Shown here in pieces: positions 1-11,420 of a DNA stretch of 64,000 bases (the stretch's first letter is position 1; every line of letters starts with the position of its first letter). Below the pieces are notes generated by a model that saw only the letters and a list, made by a program, of their open reading frames with translations, was not told where the DNA came from and searched no databases. Position numbers and translations under genes: made by a program. Origin of the DNA: Armigeres subalbatus (lineage: Eukaryota; Arthropoda; Insecta; Diptera; Culicidae); assembly GCF_024139115.2 (NCBI RefSeq), contig NC_085141.1, forward strand, positions 176,216,994-176,280,993, in the 5' to 3' direction.

Positions 1-127
1 TAAAACTTTTCATAAAATCTGTTTCACCAAAATCGCAATACCTTTCGATCTGCAACAATAACGATGTTCATTTGGCTCAGATTTTGACAGTTCTCAATGC
101 TCGATTGGCTCAAAATGGCAGCTTTCG

Positions 128-459
128 CACACGGTTAGAAAAAGTACCTAATTTTAGGTACTTTTTTTCTCTTGCATCTCCCTCCCTCTTCCCTTTGTTG
201 TCATAAAATGAAGAGCAAAACCACTCAACAAGGGCAGTAAAGTGTGGGAACCCAACGTTGAGTAATCTCATGTTTACAAAAGTTGAGTAGAATTTACCAT
301 ACTTTTGGTTAGTTTCTATTTAAAATTAATTATATTTTACTTAATATTAAGTGAATTTTACTTAATTTCAAGAAAAAATAACTTAATTTTGGGTTCCCAC
401 ACTGAACTCCCGATTTAAGTTAAAAGTACCTAATATTAGGTACTTTTTTCTAACCGTGC
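128..459. mobile_element. MITE with inverted ends (GGTTAGAAAAAGTACCTAA type)
   Basis: The two ends are inverted copies of each other: CGGTTAGAAAAAGTACCTAA near 132 and its complement ending near 457. Each end also holds a small internal palindrome (AGTACCTAATTTTAGGTACT). There is no coding capacity. It is a non-autonomous DNA element, and a second MITE is nested inside it (241-403). The superfamily is not identified. Confidence 0.6.
241..403. mobile_element. Inner MITE (AGTGTGGGAACCCAA ends)
   Basis: 15-bp perfect terminal inverted repeats, AGTGTGGGAACCCAA at 241 and TTGGGTTCCCACACT at 389-403, enclose an AT-rich core. It sits inside the 128-459 element, so it is the younger insertion. I see no clear target duplication. 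Confidence 0.55.
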
Positions 460-1235
460 ATATCTCTGAATGTAGGATCCCTAGTTAGAGTAAAATCAGC
501 AGTGATTCAAATCGTTCGGGGCTGTCAGTTTGAATATGAATCTGAAACATTGAATTTCCCAGCAGCTGTTCTAGATTCAGTTTTATACCAGTCAACTGTC
601 AAAAAATAAAACTGGTATAACGCTCCGTTCTATTTTCTGCAGATTTGAACCACGATTGAATCACGAGATTCAAATATTTTTCAATTGTTTTGGTGTATGG
701 ATGCGTCATTTTATCTACGGATCAATCCACTTTGCAATTCCGGCGCCTTTCTTGGCAGTAACATGATGATTTCAATTAATTGAAAATTTGAAAAACGTGA
801 ATAGAACACTGCTGGGGAAACCAGCGAGTTTGTTCTATTTTGCTCCAGATGCAAACTAGAATAGTGGTCGAAAATTTAGAATCAAACTGAATCACTCCTG
901 ATTTCACCCTTAGGACCTGAGATGTTGAGACAAAGCAATCAATATTGACTTGGTAGAATGTCATTCAACCGTAACATCATGCTGCAACGGCAAGCGTATC
1001 TGGTGCAGTTGGTAGGGCGTTCGGCTGATAATCATAGTGTCATGAATCGAATCGCAAAAAAATTGAACAACAATTTTGTTTGCCAATTTTTTAAAAGTCT
1101 TCTTGATATGGAAATGCTGCTAATATCATCTTTCAAACATACATTCATTTTGTATGGAGAAGTACCTCTATCGTCTTCACTTCAGCATCCTGCACGACAC
1201 CATATACGTTCATGTGTTGACTGGGTTTGATAGGG
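460..1235. other. Non-coding stretch, no gene seen
   Basis: I see no gene here. The short open frames have no recognisable domains and no splice-compatible neighbours. A weak hairpin (TTATACCAGT near 584, ACTGGTATAA near 610) and a diverged partial copy of the MITE at 3219-6750 (GTATGGAGAAGTACCT near 1154) are the only visible structure. Confidence 0.4.
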
Positions 1236-1360
1236 CCTGATTTTTGTAGAAGTTTAACAGAGCCCACTGTCAAACCCCACCACATCCTAGGCAGGCCCGC
1301 TGACTCGCAGTGGCCATGGGGAGGGGTCGTCAAGCCCTTGGACATAGTCCCTGCTGCACC
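1236..1360 (-). mobile_element. Solo fragment of RTE family A 5' UTR
   Basis: This stretch is nearly the same as 40150-40265, which lies directly 5' of the long RTE reading frame on the minus strand. Shared blocks include CCCACTGTCAAACCCCACCA and AAGCCCTTGGACATAGTCCC. It is therefore a detached piece of that element's 5' untranslated region, in the same orientation, with no coding part attached. Confidence 0.65.
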
Positions 1361-1469
1361 TTTTGAATTTTGCATGAGAAAATAACATTTAAACCCGTCG
1401 GAAACTATAGCGAACATATTTGCTGAAGAAATAAAGAAAATCCATCCAGCCGTTTACGAGTAAAGCTAT

Positions 1470-1598
1470 CAGTACACTGTTTGTCATAATGACAAATATT
1501 TGTCAAGTCAGCCTGATATCCATGTCGATTTCTGGTCAGTCTGATAGATATCCGGATAAACTTGACAAATATTTGTCATCATGACAAACAGTGTACTG
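1470..1598. mobile_element. Palindromic MITE (CAGTACACTGTTTGTCAT ends)
   Basis: A 129-bp element whose ends form an almost perfect inverted repeat of about 39 bp, with one internal mismatch (ATAATG against ATCATG). The left end starts CAGTACACTGTTTGTCAT and the right end closes with ATGACAAACAGTGTACTG. It has no coding capacity. Confidence 0.65.
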
Positions 1599-1796
1599 AG
1601 GGCTTAATGCGAATACGAACACAGACCATTTCATTTTTATTTATACAGAAGACATGACGAGATCAACAAAAGAGGATGAAGTGATAGAAACAGAATCGAG
1701 CTAGTTACATGGGGAGCGAGAGTCATCCACATAACCTCTGCTTCATGTCCAAAGCGAATTTACTTGCAAGACCAGTGTCCAGTTTATAGAAAGACA

Positions 1797-2110
1797 AGCT
1801 CGGTGGTGTAGTGGCTACAGCTTCTGCCTTATAAGCAGGAGGCCGTGGGTTATATTCCAGGCTCTTCCCTTTCCTACTTTGTATTTCTATCTTAGTTCTT
1901 TCTGTGTTTCACGTTCTACCAAAACGAGTCCTATAGTTATAACCTCCCACATAATCCCAAAACCTCCCGTGGCACCTATGAGAGGTCCTAGAGTTCTCTG
2001 CATCTTTTTTAAGTAGGTGTCCAACTAACCATCCTTCCCCTTCCTCAGCATTCACAAGGACGTGGTCAGGACAAATCTAGACTATCGGAGTGCATTGCTT
2101 CCACAAAAAT
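1797..2110 (+). mobile_element. tRNA-derived SINE
   Basis: The head folds like a tRNA: GGTGTAGTGGCTACAG (D-arm/A box), a stem-loop with CTTATAAGC in the anticodon position, and GGTTATATTCC as a decayed B box. A tRNA-unrelated body follows. A related head lies on the minus strand near 53350-53437. The 3' limit is not sharp. Confidence 0.55.
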
Positions 2111-2436
2111 CATGTTCGATTGAATAAAAAGCAGTGAATCAGTGTTGAATCAACTACTTTTAAGATTGAAAAACCAATGTCTATGTTGTTTGATGCAACA
2201 ATCGTACAAGATTCTTCTGCGTGCGAAGAAAAACCTGGTAACTTTCTTTTAGAAATTCCAGAAATAATTGCCGTAGGAAGTCATGAAAGAATTTCCAAAG
2301 GAATTTCCTGTGGAATTCCTCATGTAAATTACGATAGAATTTCTGAAAAAAAAAATTGAATTTGATTTCCGATGAAATTCTCAAATATTTCCAGAAGCAT
2401 TGCTTGATGATTTTTCTATGGTTAATGTTAATAAAT

Positions 2437-2520
2437 TGCCTAGACAGGCACCGGGAATCGAACCCAGCCACCCTCAGCATGGTCTTGCGTCTTACCTCAC
2501 GGCTAAGAAGGGCCCCCTAG
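2437..2520 (-). mobile_element. SINE head fragment (Feilai-like)
   Basis: On the minus strand this reads as the tRNA-derived head of the SINE seen in full at 40806-41050: CCTTAGCCGTGAGG-like A box and GGTTCGATTCCCGG B box (plus strand CCGGGAATCGAACCC). The body is missing. Confidence 0.6.
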
Positions 2521-3268
2521 TTCTCCTAGATAGCGATCATAATAATAAACCCGAACAAAACCAATTCGCGCAACACGTGTGGCGAACTAATGACTGTTCA
2601 AATTGAAACTAGTGTACGATTAAAAACTCTCTGTTTGTATATGATGGTACAGTCATACCTCGATATAACGTAACTCAATTTTTATTTTCGTTACGTTATA
2701 TCGAGGTTACGTTATATCGAAGCAAATTTTTTTACCCAAAATTTTTAAAAAAATCTTTTTTGTCAAAAATTTTTTTAACCTAAAATCAATGTTATTCATC
2801 CACCAGGGTGTTCCAACCTTTCTTACTTAACTTTTTTTTTTCAAATTTTTTGATTTTTTTTTTGCTTATCTATTTTTCTCATTTTTTCATGTCCTTTTTT
2901 TCATTTCTGTTTTCATATTTACTTTTTATGTTAGAATATTACTTTAATCAGTATTCGTTTAATTATAAATAAGAATAAACCTCAATTTAATATTATTCTA
3001 GATTACCATTCTTCATTCATGAAAGTAGAACTCAAGTCCATAACAATTCACAAACCAGTTCGAAATAGCAAAACAAATTTCTACACTGAAGCCTTTTTAG
3101 TGCTGTTATATAATTACGATGTCTATGATATTAGTACGCATCTGACATAGCAAGAAATGAACTGAAAACTCGCAGATTGTGATCCCAGTCAACATAAAAT
3201 CGTTTGTGCTGCAATATACGATGCTAAAGTGGAGGCGATATAAGTACATATTGTATGGGGAAGTACCT

Positions 3269-6200
3269 GGACTCAAGCAATTGCGAACCTGCGCCGCGCC
3301 TGCCTACGGGCAAGGAGGCGGATACAGCGTGCACGCACAGAAGAGGAACGTGTTGAACGACGGGTGGCGTTCGTGTCTGCTAGAGCCGCTCTGAAGACTG
3401 AGATTAGATCAAGCAAAAAAGCCTGCTTCGAAGGCCTGTGTCAAAGCGCCAACGAGAATCCATGGGGTGTCGCCTATAGGGTCGTAATGACCAAGACACG
3501 AGGGGCGATGGCCCCTACAGAGCGGTCTCCAGAGATGCTGGAGAGGATCATCGGGGCTCTTCCCACGTCACGACCCAAGCCCCTGGCCTCCCTTCGTGGA
3601 GCTGCCAGGAGCCAGGGTGGCCGACGAGGGAAGAGTAACTGTGGCGGAACTTGCGGGGATTGCACAGTCCCTTAGTGTAGGTAAGGCGCCAGGACCGGAT
3701 GGTATTCCGAACCTGGCCATTAAAGCGGCCATTGCTGAGGCTCCCGAGATGTTCAGATCTATCACGCAGAGATGCATGTACGAGGGTGTCTTCCCTGAAG
3801 CATGGAAAAGGCAGAGCTTAGGCCGGGAAGGTGCTCGAGAAGATCATCCTCAACAGGTTGTTGATACGCACGGAGGGTGCGGATGGTCTATCGAGTAACC
3901 AGTTTGGCTTCCGAAAGGGTAAGTCGACCGTAGACGCTATCTTGTCGGTTACCAAATCCGCGGAGATAGCTATCCAGCGTAAGAGGAGGGGAGTTCGCTA
4001 TTGTGCAGTAGTGACTCTCGACGTGAGGAATGCTTTCAATAGTGCAAGTTGGGCAGCTATTGCAGATGCGCTCCTGCGTCTTGGAATTCCCGAGTACCTG
4101 TACAAGATTCTCGGAAGCTACTTCCAGAATCGAGTACTGGTATACGACACGGAGGCGGGTCGGAAGTGCGTTGACATAACCTCAGGGGTTCCGCAAGGTT
4201 CCATACTGGGTCCGGTGTTATGGAACGTCATGTACGACGGTGTCTTGAGGTTGAAGTTCCCGGTGGGCGTGGTAATCGTCGGCTTCGCTGACGATATTAT
4301 GCTGGAGGTCTACGGCGAATCGATCGAAGAGGTGGAGTTGACTGCAGCCCACTCGATCGCAATTGTGGAGGAGTGGATGAGTTCCAGGAAGTTAGAACTG
4401 GCTCACCACAAGACTGAGGTGGTTGTTGTTAACAACCGAAAGTCGGAGCAGCAAGCGGTGATAAGGGCAGGCAACTGCGCGATCACCTCTGAACGCTCAA
4501 TCAAACTCTTGGGGGTAATAATCGACGATAAGCTCACCTTTGGTAGCCACGTCAATTACGCCTGCAAGCGTGACTCCACAGCTATAGTGGCATTGTCCCG
4601 GATGATGTCCAATAGCTCTGCGGTTTATGCCAGCAAGCGCAAGCTTCTGGCTAGCGTTGCTCTGTCCATACTGAGGTATGGGGGCCAGCTTGGGGCACGG
4701 CCCTGCGTATTAACTGCTACAGAACGAAGTTAGAAAGTACGTATAGGCTCATGTGCCTAAGAGTTGCGAGCGCGTACCGTACCGTGTCGCACGATGCACT
4801 CTGCGTCATCACCGGTATGATGCCTATTGACATCGTTATCGGTGAAGACATAGAGTGCTTTGAAATGCGCGGCACGAGAGGCATCCGCAGGACTGTCAGG
4901 TTGGCCTCAATGGTCAAATGGCAGCGTGCGTGGGACAGTTCCACTAAGGGTAGATGGACACATAGGTTGATACCGGAGATAGGTACGTGGGTCAAGAGGC
5001 GCCATGGGGAAATCACTTTCCACCTGACCCAGGTCCTTACAGGCCATGGTTGCTTCAGACAGTACCTACACCGGTTCGGACACTCGGCCTCGCCCGAGTG
5101 TCCGGTGTGCGTTGGTTTAGAGGAAACGGCGGAACACGTGTTGTTCGTGTGCCCGCGTTTTCGCACAATGCGTGACCACATGCTTGCCACATGTGGTCTG
5201 GACACTACCCCGGACAACCTAGTTCGGAGGATGTGTAAAGATGAAGTTGGTTGGAACGCCGTTTTATCGGCTATCGTCCAAATCGTCTCGGAGCTACACA
5301 GAAGGTGGCGCGTGGACTCGAGGGATGGCTAGTTCAGGCGCAAATAAGAGGTGGTCCAAGGGTTCGGAGTCAGCTTCATAGGTCATACCGGTGCCCTGTG
5401 TTCGAACTAGATCCTTCATCGAACAAGTGGCCGCGCGAAGAACAACATGGCATCGTCGATTTCGCGGCGTCGGTCAACCGGGCGAGCTCCGAACCCGAGG
5501 ATGGAAAGGGGTCCTCGTCAAGACTGGGGCAGGCGTGGGCACCGCGCCGGCAAGTCCCTCTCTGCCCTTCTACGCATAGTTGTCCCATGTTAGTTTTTAT
5601 GGATTTGGACTTTTCACCATAGAGCAGTCTATTTTGATGTATACATTTAGAAAACTCTAACAGATTTCGAACTTTGTTCTGAAAATCATTGAAAACAACA
5701 TCAAGTCTATTTGTCCCATTGCTTAATTTCTACGCATAATTGTCTCGCGGTGATTAAATTCATCATTATGGTGCATTCTGTTATTTTATGGAGCAACACA
5801 CATTGAAATCGCATTTCCTGTTTAGATCTTGCAATCTTAGCCTGTTGCACTGGTTTAATGGGGCAATTTGTACAATACTCATTCTAAGCGACATAATCAC
5901 TTAAACCACGTGGCAGGTTCACTTTCAAAGATAAACCATGTGGAGACATATGCCAATCGAAGTAGTCATTCACGAAATCATGCATTGAACGGGGCTGATA
6001 TGCGTAGAAACCATAAAACAAGTGCTCTATTTCTCGGCATAACTGTCCCGCCAAACTATTTTCATGATCGTTGTCGCAAATTCTATTTGTGAGTGAAAAA
6101 TAAGGATAATTTCAATTAAATTAAGTCTTCTGAATGGTTCTGTGATATAATAATCTTATATTGCATTATGGTTATACGCCAGCAATGAAAATTAGTGTTC

Positions 6201-6720
6201 AATTTGAAATGCCATTTTCTCATTTGTCGTTTTTTGAATTTGGTACAAGCATGCGTAGAACGGCAGCTCTGTGTGCTGGCAAATAGGCCCTATCACAGAG
6301 AGGTCAATTTGGGGTACACGCGGCATCATCATTCTTGATACCAGTCGTGCGGAGAAAAGCAGGCGCGAAGTCGACCCTTCCAACCTTCCGAGGACATAGG
6401 GCGTGGTAAGGCCACCTGGAAAACGGCAATGCGCTGGCACGATACCATGGTGTTCTTCTTAAAAAGCGAGTCACGATGTTCGATGCTGCAAGGACACGCA
6501 GCTAACCTCGAGGGTGCGTTATGCACTGGCCCCCCTTTGAAGCATTACTTTCTGGTTGTACCGAAGGGACGATGGGCTTGGCGGCAATGGAAACGGTTTA
6601 GCTGGTCGGGGATGCAGTCCTGCCTCCCTCATTGGAGGTGGCCCCTAACCCAGCACTTCCTGGTCAACCCAGGATGTCTGTTGAGCAGATTCCCCCTCCA
6701 TTGTTTAGGAAGAAAAAAAA
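3269..6720 (+). pseudogene. R1-clade-like non-LTR retrotransposon, 5'-truncated and frameshifted
   Basis: The open segments 3364-3675, 3596-3898, 3831-4733 and 4751-5332 read one after another as a reverse transcriptase protein of the kind annotated as type-1 retroelement R1. Visible blocks are VTLDVRNAFNSASW, SGVPQGSILGPVLWNVMYDG and VGFADDIML (RT catalytic DD), then a C-terminal CPVCVGLEETAEHVLFVCP zinc motif. At least three frameshifts and the missing 5' part make it inactive. The 3' UTR runs to a poly-A at 6711-6720 and is interrupted by a DNA element (5562-6266). The 8-bp target duplication AAGTACCT lies at 3261-3268 and 6721-6728. Nothing indicates rDNA-specific insertion. Confidence 0.8.
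5562..6266. mobile_element. DNA element with CTGCCSTTCTACGCAT ends
   Basis: The left end CTGCCCTTCTACGCATAG is matched by the inverted right end ATGCGTAGAACGGCAG. It is flanked by CTCT on both sides (5558-5561 and 6267-6270), a possible 4-bp duplication. The 705-bp interior has no convincing coding frame. Small relatives lie at 48687-48763 and 51640-51713. It interrupts the 3' UTR of the R1-like element. Confidence 0.55.
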
Positions 6721-6751
6721 AAGTACCTATATGGCCTCCACTTTAGCATCT

Positions 6752-7099
6752 TATGTGACATTATATAAGATGTTGTGTTGGCTGGAATGCTTCTTCTTGC
6801 GTTGACATTGACATTGTGTTGTCACCGGCATAGTGTCGGTATGCTACCTTCTCATCAATGCTTCTTAGTGTGCCTCTTAAGACTTCATGGAGCGTTGCAA
6901 AGAATATTGTAAGATTTGCGAATCGAGTCAGCTGGAACTGCCTCCCTCGCTTTGGCGACCAAAAGATCTTCTATATTGGTTGACTATGGCCGGTTGGTCA
7001 GAGGACTCGGACTTGCGGACTCGAAAATAGACGAAGCCACTCTGATTAATCTCTAAAAACGTGCTGACCAACCATGTAGAGAGGGGGAGCACCCAAAAG
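6752..7099. other. Unassigned repeat-derived DNA
   Basis: No gene is visible. The stretch lies between the R1 3' end and the ORF1 remnant, and may be the 5' part of the same decayed R1-type ORF1 that becomes readable from about 7100. Confidence 0.3.
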
Positions 7100-7985
7100 T
7101 TGACGTGGCTACGGATATTACAGACATAATCATGTCGTTTATGGGAGGCCTCCAGACCTTCAGCAAGAATTTCAAACTAGTCGTGCTGATTCTCTGCGAC
7201 CAAGTTACAATGGCTAGACAGCAGTGGAAGTCTCTACTAATGTCTAGTAAGGAGGTGGAACGTGAGATACGCTTCCTTATCGGTTAGAAGGAGTTGGTGG
7301 TGCGACTCTGTAGTAGTCCCACTGACTGAATTTCATCGGTAGGACAATCAGGGACTGGTGGGATGGGAAATTGCCATCACTAAAAAGCCGAAAATAAAAA
7401 GGAAGCGAGCCGTAAAACAGGCAGCAGAGCGGGTAGCTGCGACAACGAAAGAGTTGCTTGTAGAAGTAGGCTATTATGACGAAGCTACGCGGATGTCCCA
7501 AAGGCCGTGAGAGGAGAGAAAATACTCTCTGGTCAAGTAGAAGATGTCAACTGTATCTATAGGATGCAGAAGGGTGCGATTATTTTCGGGATCCTGCTCA
7601 GAAGAGTTCGGCGTACAAATCCTTGACTGTTGAGGGGCTGGTTGATAGGATTCATGTCGTAGCCCTATGCCCAATTGAAGTTATCCAATGTAAGGGTTTG
7701 GATCAAATGACTGAAGCCAATAAGCGGGTGAAAAATCCGTGTAGAGTTGAGATCCATTAGTTTACCAAAGAGCTATGTGGGCACGCAGGTGATGAGCCTA
7801 TATGTGTGCCCACCAGGTAAGTCTGGCGGTAGCCAAGAAGTTGCTCGATAAGACTAAGTTGAAGGTAGGATTGCTGGTATGTTACGTACACAGGATTACG
7901 TAGTTGAACACAGGATTGATGGTATGTATACACCAACCACTTGTGGTCTGCTACAAGTGCTTCGGCTACGCTCATATCTCATTTC
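7100..7985 (+). pseudogene. Remnant of an R1-type ORF1 (zinc-knuckle nucleic-acid-binding protein)
   Basis: Pieces in shifting frames resemble R1-type ORF1: GLDQMTEANKR near 7695, a TQV...P..L block at 7790-7880, and CYKCFGYAHIS at the end, which is the start of a CCHC zinc knuckle. Stops and frameshifts are frequent. It lies downstream of the R1 RT copy, so it comes from a different insertion. It ends abruptly at a MITE fragment. Confidence 0.5.
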
Positions 7986-7989
7986 AGAA

Positions 7990-8129
7990 CTGAACTTCGG
8001 CAGGAAATTTCGTTTAGTACTGATTCTCAACAAAATATTTTCGGTATCTCGGCAACCGAAACGTCACTTTTACTGATATCTCGGCAAGAATCATGTTTAC
8101 TGAAACTCGGTGGTGCCCAGCCAGGGAAA
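7990..8129. mobile_element. Fragment of a MITE related to 46657-46907
   Basis: This shares long blocks with 46720-46860 (GAACTGAACTTCGGCAG, TCTCGGCAACCGAAACGTCA, CTGAAACTCGG.GGTGCCCA). Both terminal repeats are missing, so it is a truncated copy. Confidence 0.6.
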
Positions 8130-10010
8130 ATTCGTGGAACTGAAAATATCTCAACTTCATCGGAAGCACACGCATACTCGGCGATGTACTGAAGGATCGT
8201 GGATTCGACATCGTAGCGCTCTAGGAGGTTTGTTAGAAAAGATCAATGGTGCGAAAGTTTAGAGGTAATCATACCATCTATCAGAGCAGCGGCAATACAC
8301 ACGAGCTGGGAACAGCTTGCATAGTGATGGCCGATATGCAAAGGCGCGTGATCGGATGGTGGCCGATTTATGAGAGAATGCGCAGGTTGAGGTTCAAAGG
8401 CCGGTTCTACAACTTTAGCATAATCAACATCCATAGCCCATACTCCGGAAGCACTGATGATGATAAGGACGCATTATACGCCAGCTGGAACGTGAGTACG
8501 ACATCTACCCAAGCCACGACTTCAAAATCATTTTAGGAGATTTGAACGCTCAGGCTGACCTAGAGGATAAGTTCAGTGCCCACCGGCTGACGAACACAAA
8601 CGGCCAACACAGCCTTCCATATCGGTACACCTGGAGATCACCACTGCAGACAGAATCACAAATCGATCATTCTGATTGATGGATGCCACTTTTCCGACAT
8701 TATCGACGTCATGACATATCGTGGCGCTAACATCGACTCTGATCACTATATGGTGTGTGTTAAACTGCGCCCAAACTTATCCGTCATCAACAATGTTTAG
8801 TACCGACGACCACCGGTGAAGGGTAACTTGTGAGGGTGAGCGGAAGAGGGTGAGCTCGATGGGGTTCCTCTTGAAGACTGCTGGAATACAGTTAAAGCAG
8901 CCATTAACGACGCAGCGGAGAACAACGTCGGGTATGTGAAACGAAGTCGCAGAAGATGCAGACAGATTCTGGAGGAGAAGGACGCAGCTCGGGCATTCGC
9001 GCTGTAGCAAGGTACCCGGCAGAACGTGGGACGCTGTAGACGGAAGCGGAGACAGCAGACCCGCCTTTTTCCGGAGAAGAAACGCCGCCTGGAAGAAGCG
9101 GAGTGCGAGGATATGAAACAGCTGTTCCGTTCTCAAGAAACACGCAAGTTCTATCGGAAGCTCAACGGTTTATCAGTTATCAAGCCAGGGTACGATTTTC
9201 AACAGTTCCTGTCAATTTATTTGTTTCGCGGATGACATGGACACTATCGCCCGATAAATTGCAGAGGTGGCAAAACTGTACACTCGACTGAAATGTGAAG
9301 TAATAAAAGTTGGTTTGGTGGTGAATGGGCGAAATCGAGCGCGACAGGGTCCGCCTGGGAAGCAATGCTACGATAGACGGGGATGCTTTCTAGGTGATTG
9401 TTGAATTCGTCTACCTTGGATCCTTGCTAACGGATGAAAATAATGTTGGTAGTGAAATACAAAGGCGCATCATCTGTGGTAGTCGGGCCTACTACGAACT
9501 CCAGAAGAAACTGCGGTCAAAAAAGATTCACACCCGCACCAAATGTACCATGTACAAAACGCTCATAAGACCGGTTGTCCTCTACGGACATAAAACTTGG
9601 ACCATGCTCGAGGAGGACTTGCAAGCACTCGGAGTATTCTAGAGACGGCTGCTTAGAACCATCTTTGGCGGTGTGCAAAAAGGCGGCGAAGCATGAACCA
9701 CGAGCATGCCCAGCTCTACGGCGAACCCAGTATTCAGAAGGTAGCTAAAGCCGGAAGGGTACGATGGGCAGGACATGTTGCAAGAATGCCGGATAGCAAT
9801 CCTGCAAAGATGGTGTTCGCTCCAGATCCGGCAAGTACAAGAAGTCGTGGAGCGCAGCAAGCGAGGTGAGCTGACCAGGTACAGAACTACTTGGCGAGCA
9901 TGGGGTGCATTCGAGGTTGGGAAGATGCGGCCTCGAACCGTGTATTGAAGGGTCAAATTGCTGATTCAGTATTTGCTATTGTAAGCTAAATGTAAGCTAA
10001 ATAAACGAAA
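8130..10010 (+). pseudogene. RTE-clade retrotransposon family B, internally deleted
   Basis: The endonuclease part is readable (8246-8536: [30 protein letters not shown]), followed by linker pieces (8777-9235) and the C-terminal part (9394-9642: [40 protein letters not shown]). Compared with 42070-44900, almost the whole RT domain between the linker and the FADD box is deleted near 9170-9190, where the DD box survives as FRG*HG. There are many stops and frameshifts. The tail near 9985-10010 (GTAAGCTAAATAAACG) is the 3' end. Confidence 0.75.
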
Positions 10011-10309
10011 ATGAATGAACCCCAACAACCTCATTGAGAGGTTATGCCGGAGCGTGAACATTTGGAATGTGACGTCTCAAAATCTTAGATTCTTCCCTCC
10101 ACCCTATGTCTGTTGAGGATGGTCCTAAAGTGGCCTAGAATTGAAAAAATATTTTTATACTCAATGAATCACGTTTATAATGAAATCTGTTAAAAATGGG
10201 AGCAAAAAAAAAGTTACGTTATATCGAGGTAAAAATTACGTTATATCGAGTTACGTTATATCGAGGTTACGTTATATCGAGGTTACGTTATATCGAGGTA
10301 TTACTGTAT

Positions 10310-11360
10310 ATTCAAATTATAATGACAATCGACCCATGGAGTTAATACTTATATGAAAGTTCAACCCAATTTAACAAGAAATACATTAAAAATCATGTGA
10401 ACTATTAAACATTTATTGCAAATGAGTATATTGTTTAAAAAAACCTGCATGATTTAGTCGAACTCAATTATTGGCTTTTACATAATATTTTCGAATATCT
10501 GGAGCACAACTATATTAATCGTTGCTGTATCAGTCGGCGTACAGATAACGTGCGTCAGTTTATTTCGGTGAGATAAGCATTATTTGCGTCGACAACACAA
10601 TAAACCCCCCTTAACATAAAAATAAATGTTCACAAAAAGCTTTAAAATTAGCAATAATGCAGGGATAATTGGAATATTCATATCATTCCATTTAACTACA
10701 CTACACTACACTACAGATACATATTTCGATTTCAAGAGTAAGAAGGCGATTTCCGGTGTCTCATATTTGACTCCACAAAATAGTGAAATTAGATGGAACA
10801 AAATATCAATTCGATATAAAACGGGTGAAAATATTCCATCATACAAATTGTGATGAACTTTATTTAGTTTAGAAATCACGATAATAAAGATTTAATAAAA
10901 AAAATCCATCATACAAACCACACATATTTTCTAATTAAATATTAAAGGACGAACAATCGTGAGTCGATGAACACAAAACACAACTGATAATCGTATTTTT
11001 ACTCATGTTATAAAGCAGCATAAATAAAAATGCTGTTTGTGGATATATGTTTCTTTTTTGAGTGATATGTGCTTAAGAAATAGTAATGTAATTTTGAAAT
11101 TGAATACTGATTCGTTTCATCTTAATTGAAAAAAAAATTACTAAAAAGCAATAATCAAATTTCAAGCATTGGGTAGAAAATCCTATAACCGTTCAAATCT
11201 TGTATGAGCTGTTCTGGTTTATTTTTGGAAATTTTGAATTTTATATAGCTGATGTTGTACTACGATTTTTAATTTAATAATTGTTTTAATTCTCATTTAT
11301 AGCTCATGCATGTTTATGGAAATTTTCTTCATTTTTGTTTTAGCAATTTTTCATGAGCAC
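10310..11360. other. AT-rich intergenic DNA downstream of the acetyltransferase
   Basis: I see no gene. There is a short ACACT-type simple repeat near 10695-10715. The nearest candidate poly-A signal for the minus-strand acetyltransferase is at 11218-11223. Confidence 0.4.
11218..11223 (-). terminator. Candidate poly-A signal of the acetyltransferase gene
   Basis: AATAAA on the minus strand, about 200 bases after the stop codon at 11421-11423. Other AT-rich hexamers occur nearby, so the assignment is tentative. Confidence 0.3.
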
Positions 11361-11420
11361 TTTTTTTGTCAATCATATGGGTCACTGCTCGTTGGATGCT
11401 TAACTGTGCCAATTATCACA

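Larger units (their letters stand above)
3219..6750. mobile_element. Short palindromic MITE split by an R1-like retrotransposon
   Basis: Arm 3220-3242 (GATGCTAAAGTGGAGGCGAT) is the inverted form of 6728-6750 (ATGGCCTCCACTTTAGCATC). Removing 3269-6728, the retroelement and one copy of its target duplication, leaves an approximately 70-bp foldback element. A diverged empty relative lies near 1140-1190. Confidence 0.55.
2650..10306. mobile_element. pogo/Tigger-type DNA element, split by nested insertions
   Basis: The left end is CAGTCATACCTCGATATAAC preceded by TA (2648-2649). The right end is the inverted form, ending GGTATTACTG at 10306, followed by TA (10307-10308). The right end repeats TTACGTTATATCGAGG four to five times. 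CAGT...ATACCTCGATATAACG ends with TA duplications are typical of pogo/Tigger (Tc1/mariner) elements. Only about 2650-3200 and 10020-10306 look like element body; the 7 kb between is filled by later insertions. No transposase is visible, so it is non-autonomous or decayed. Confidence 0.55.

Noticed and set aside
3269..6720. rDNA-specific R1 insertion
   Set aside because: The flanks are a MITE and AT-rich DNA, not 28S rRNA sequence. Only the protein type is R1-like.
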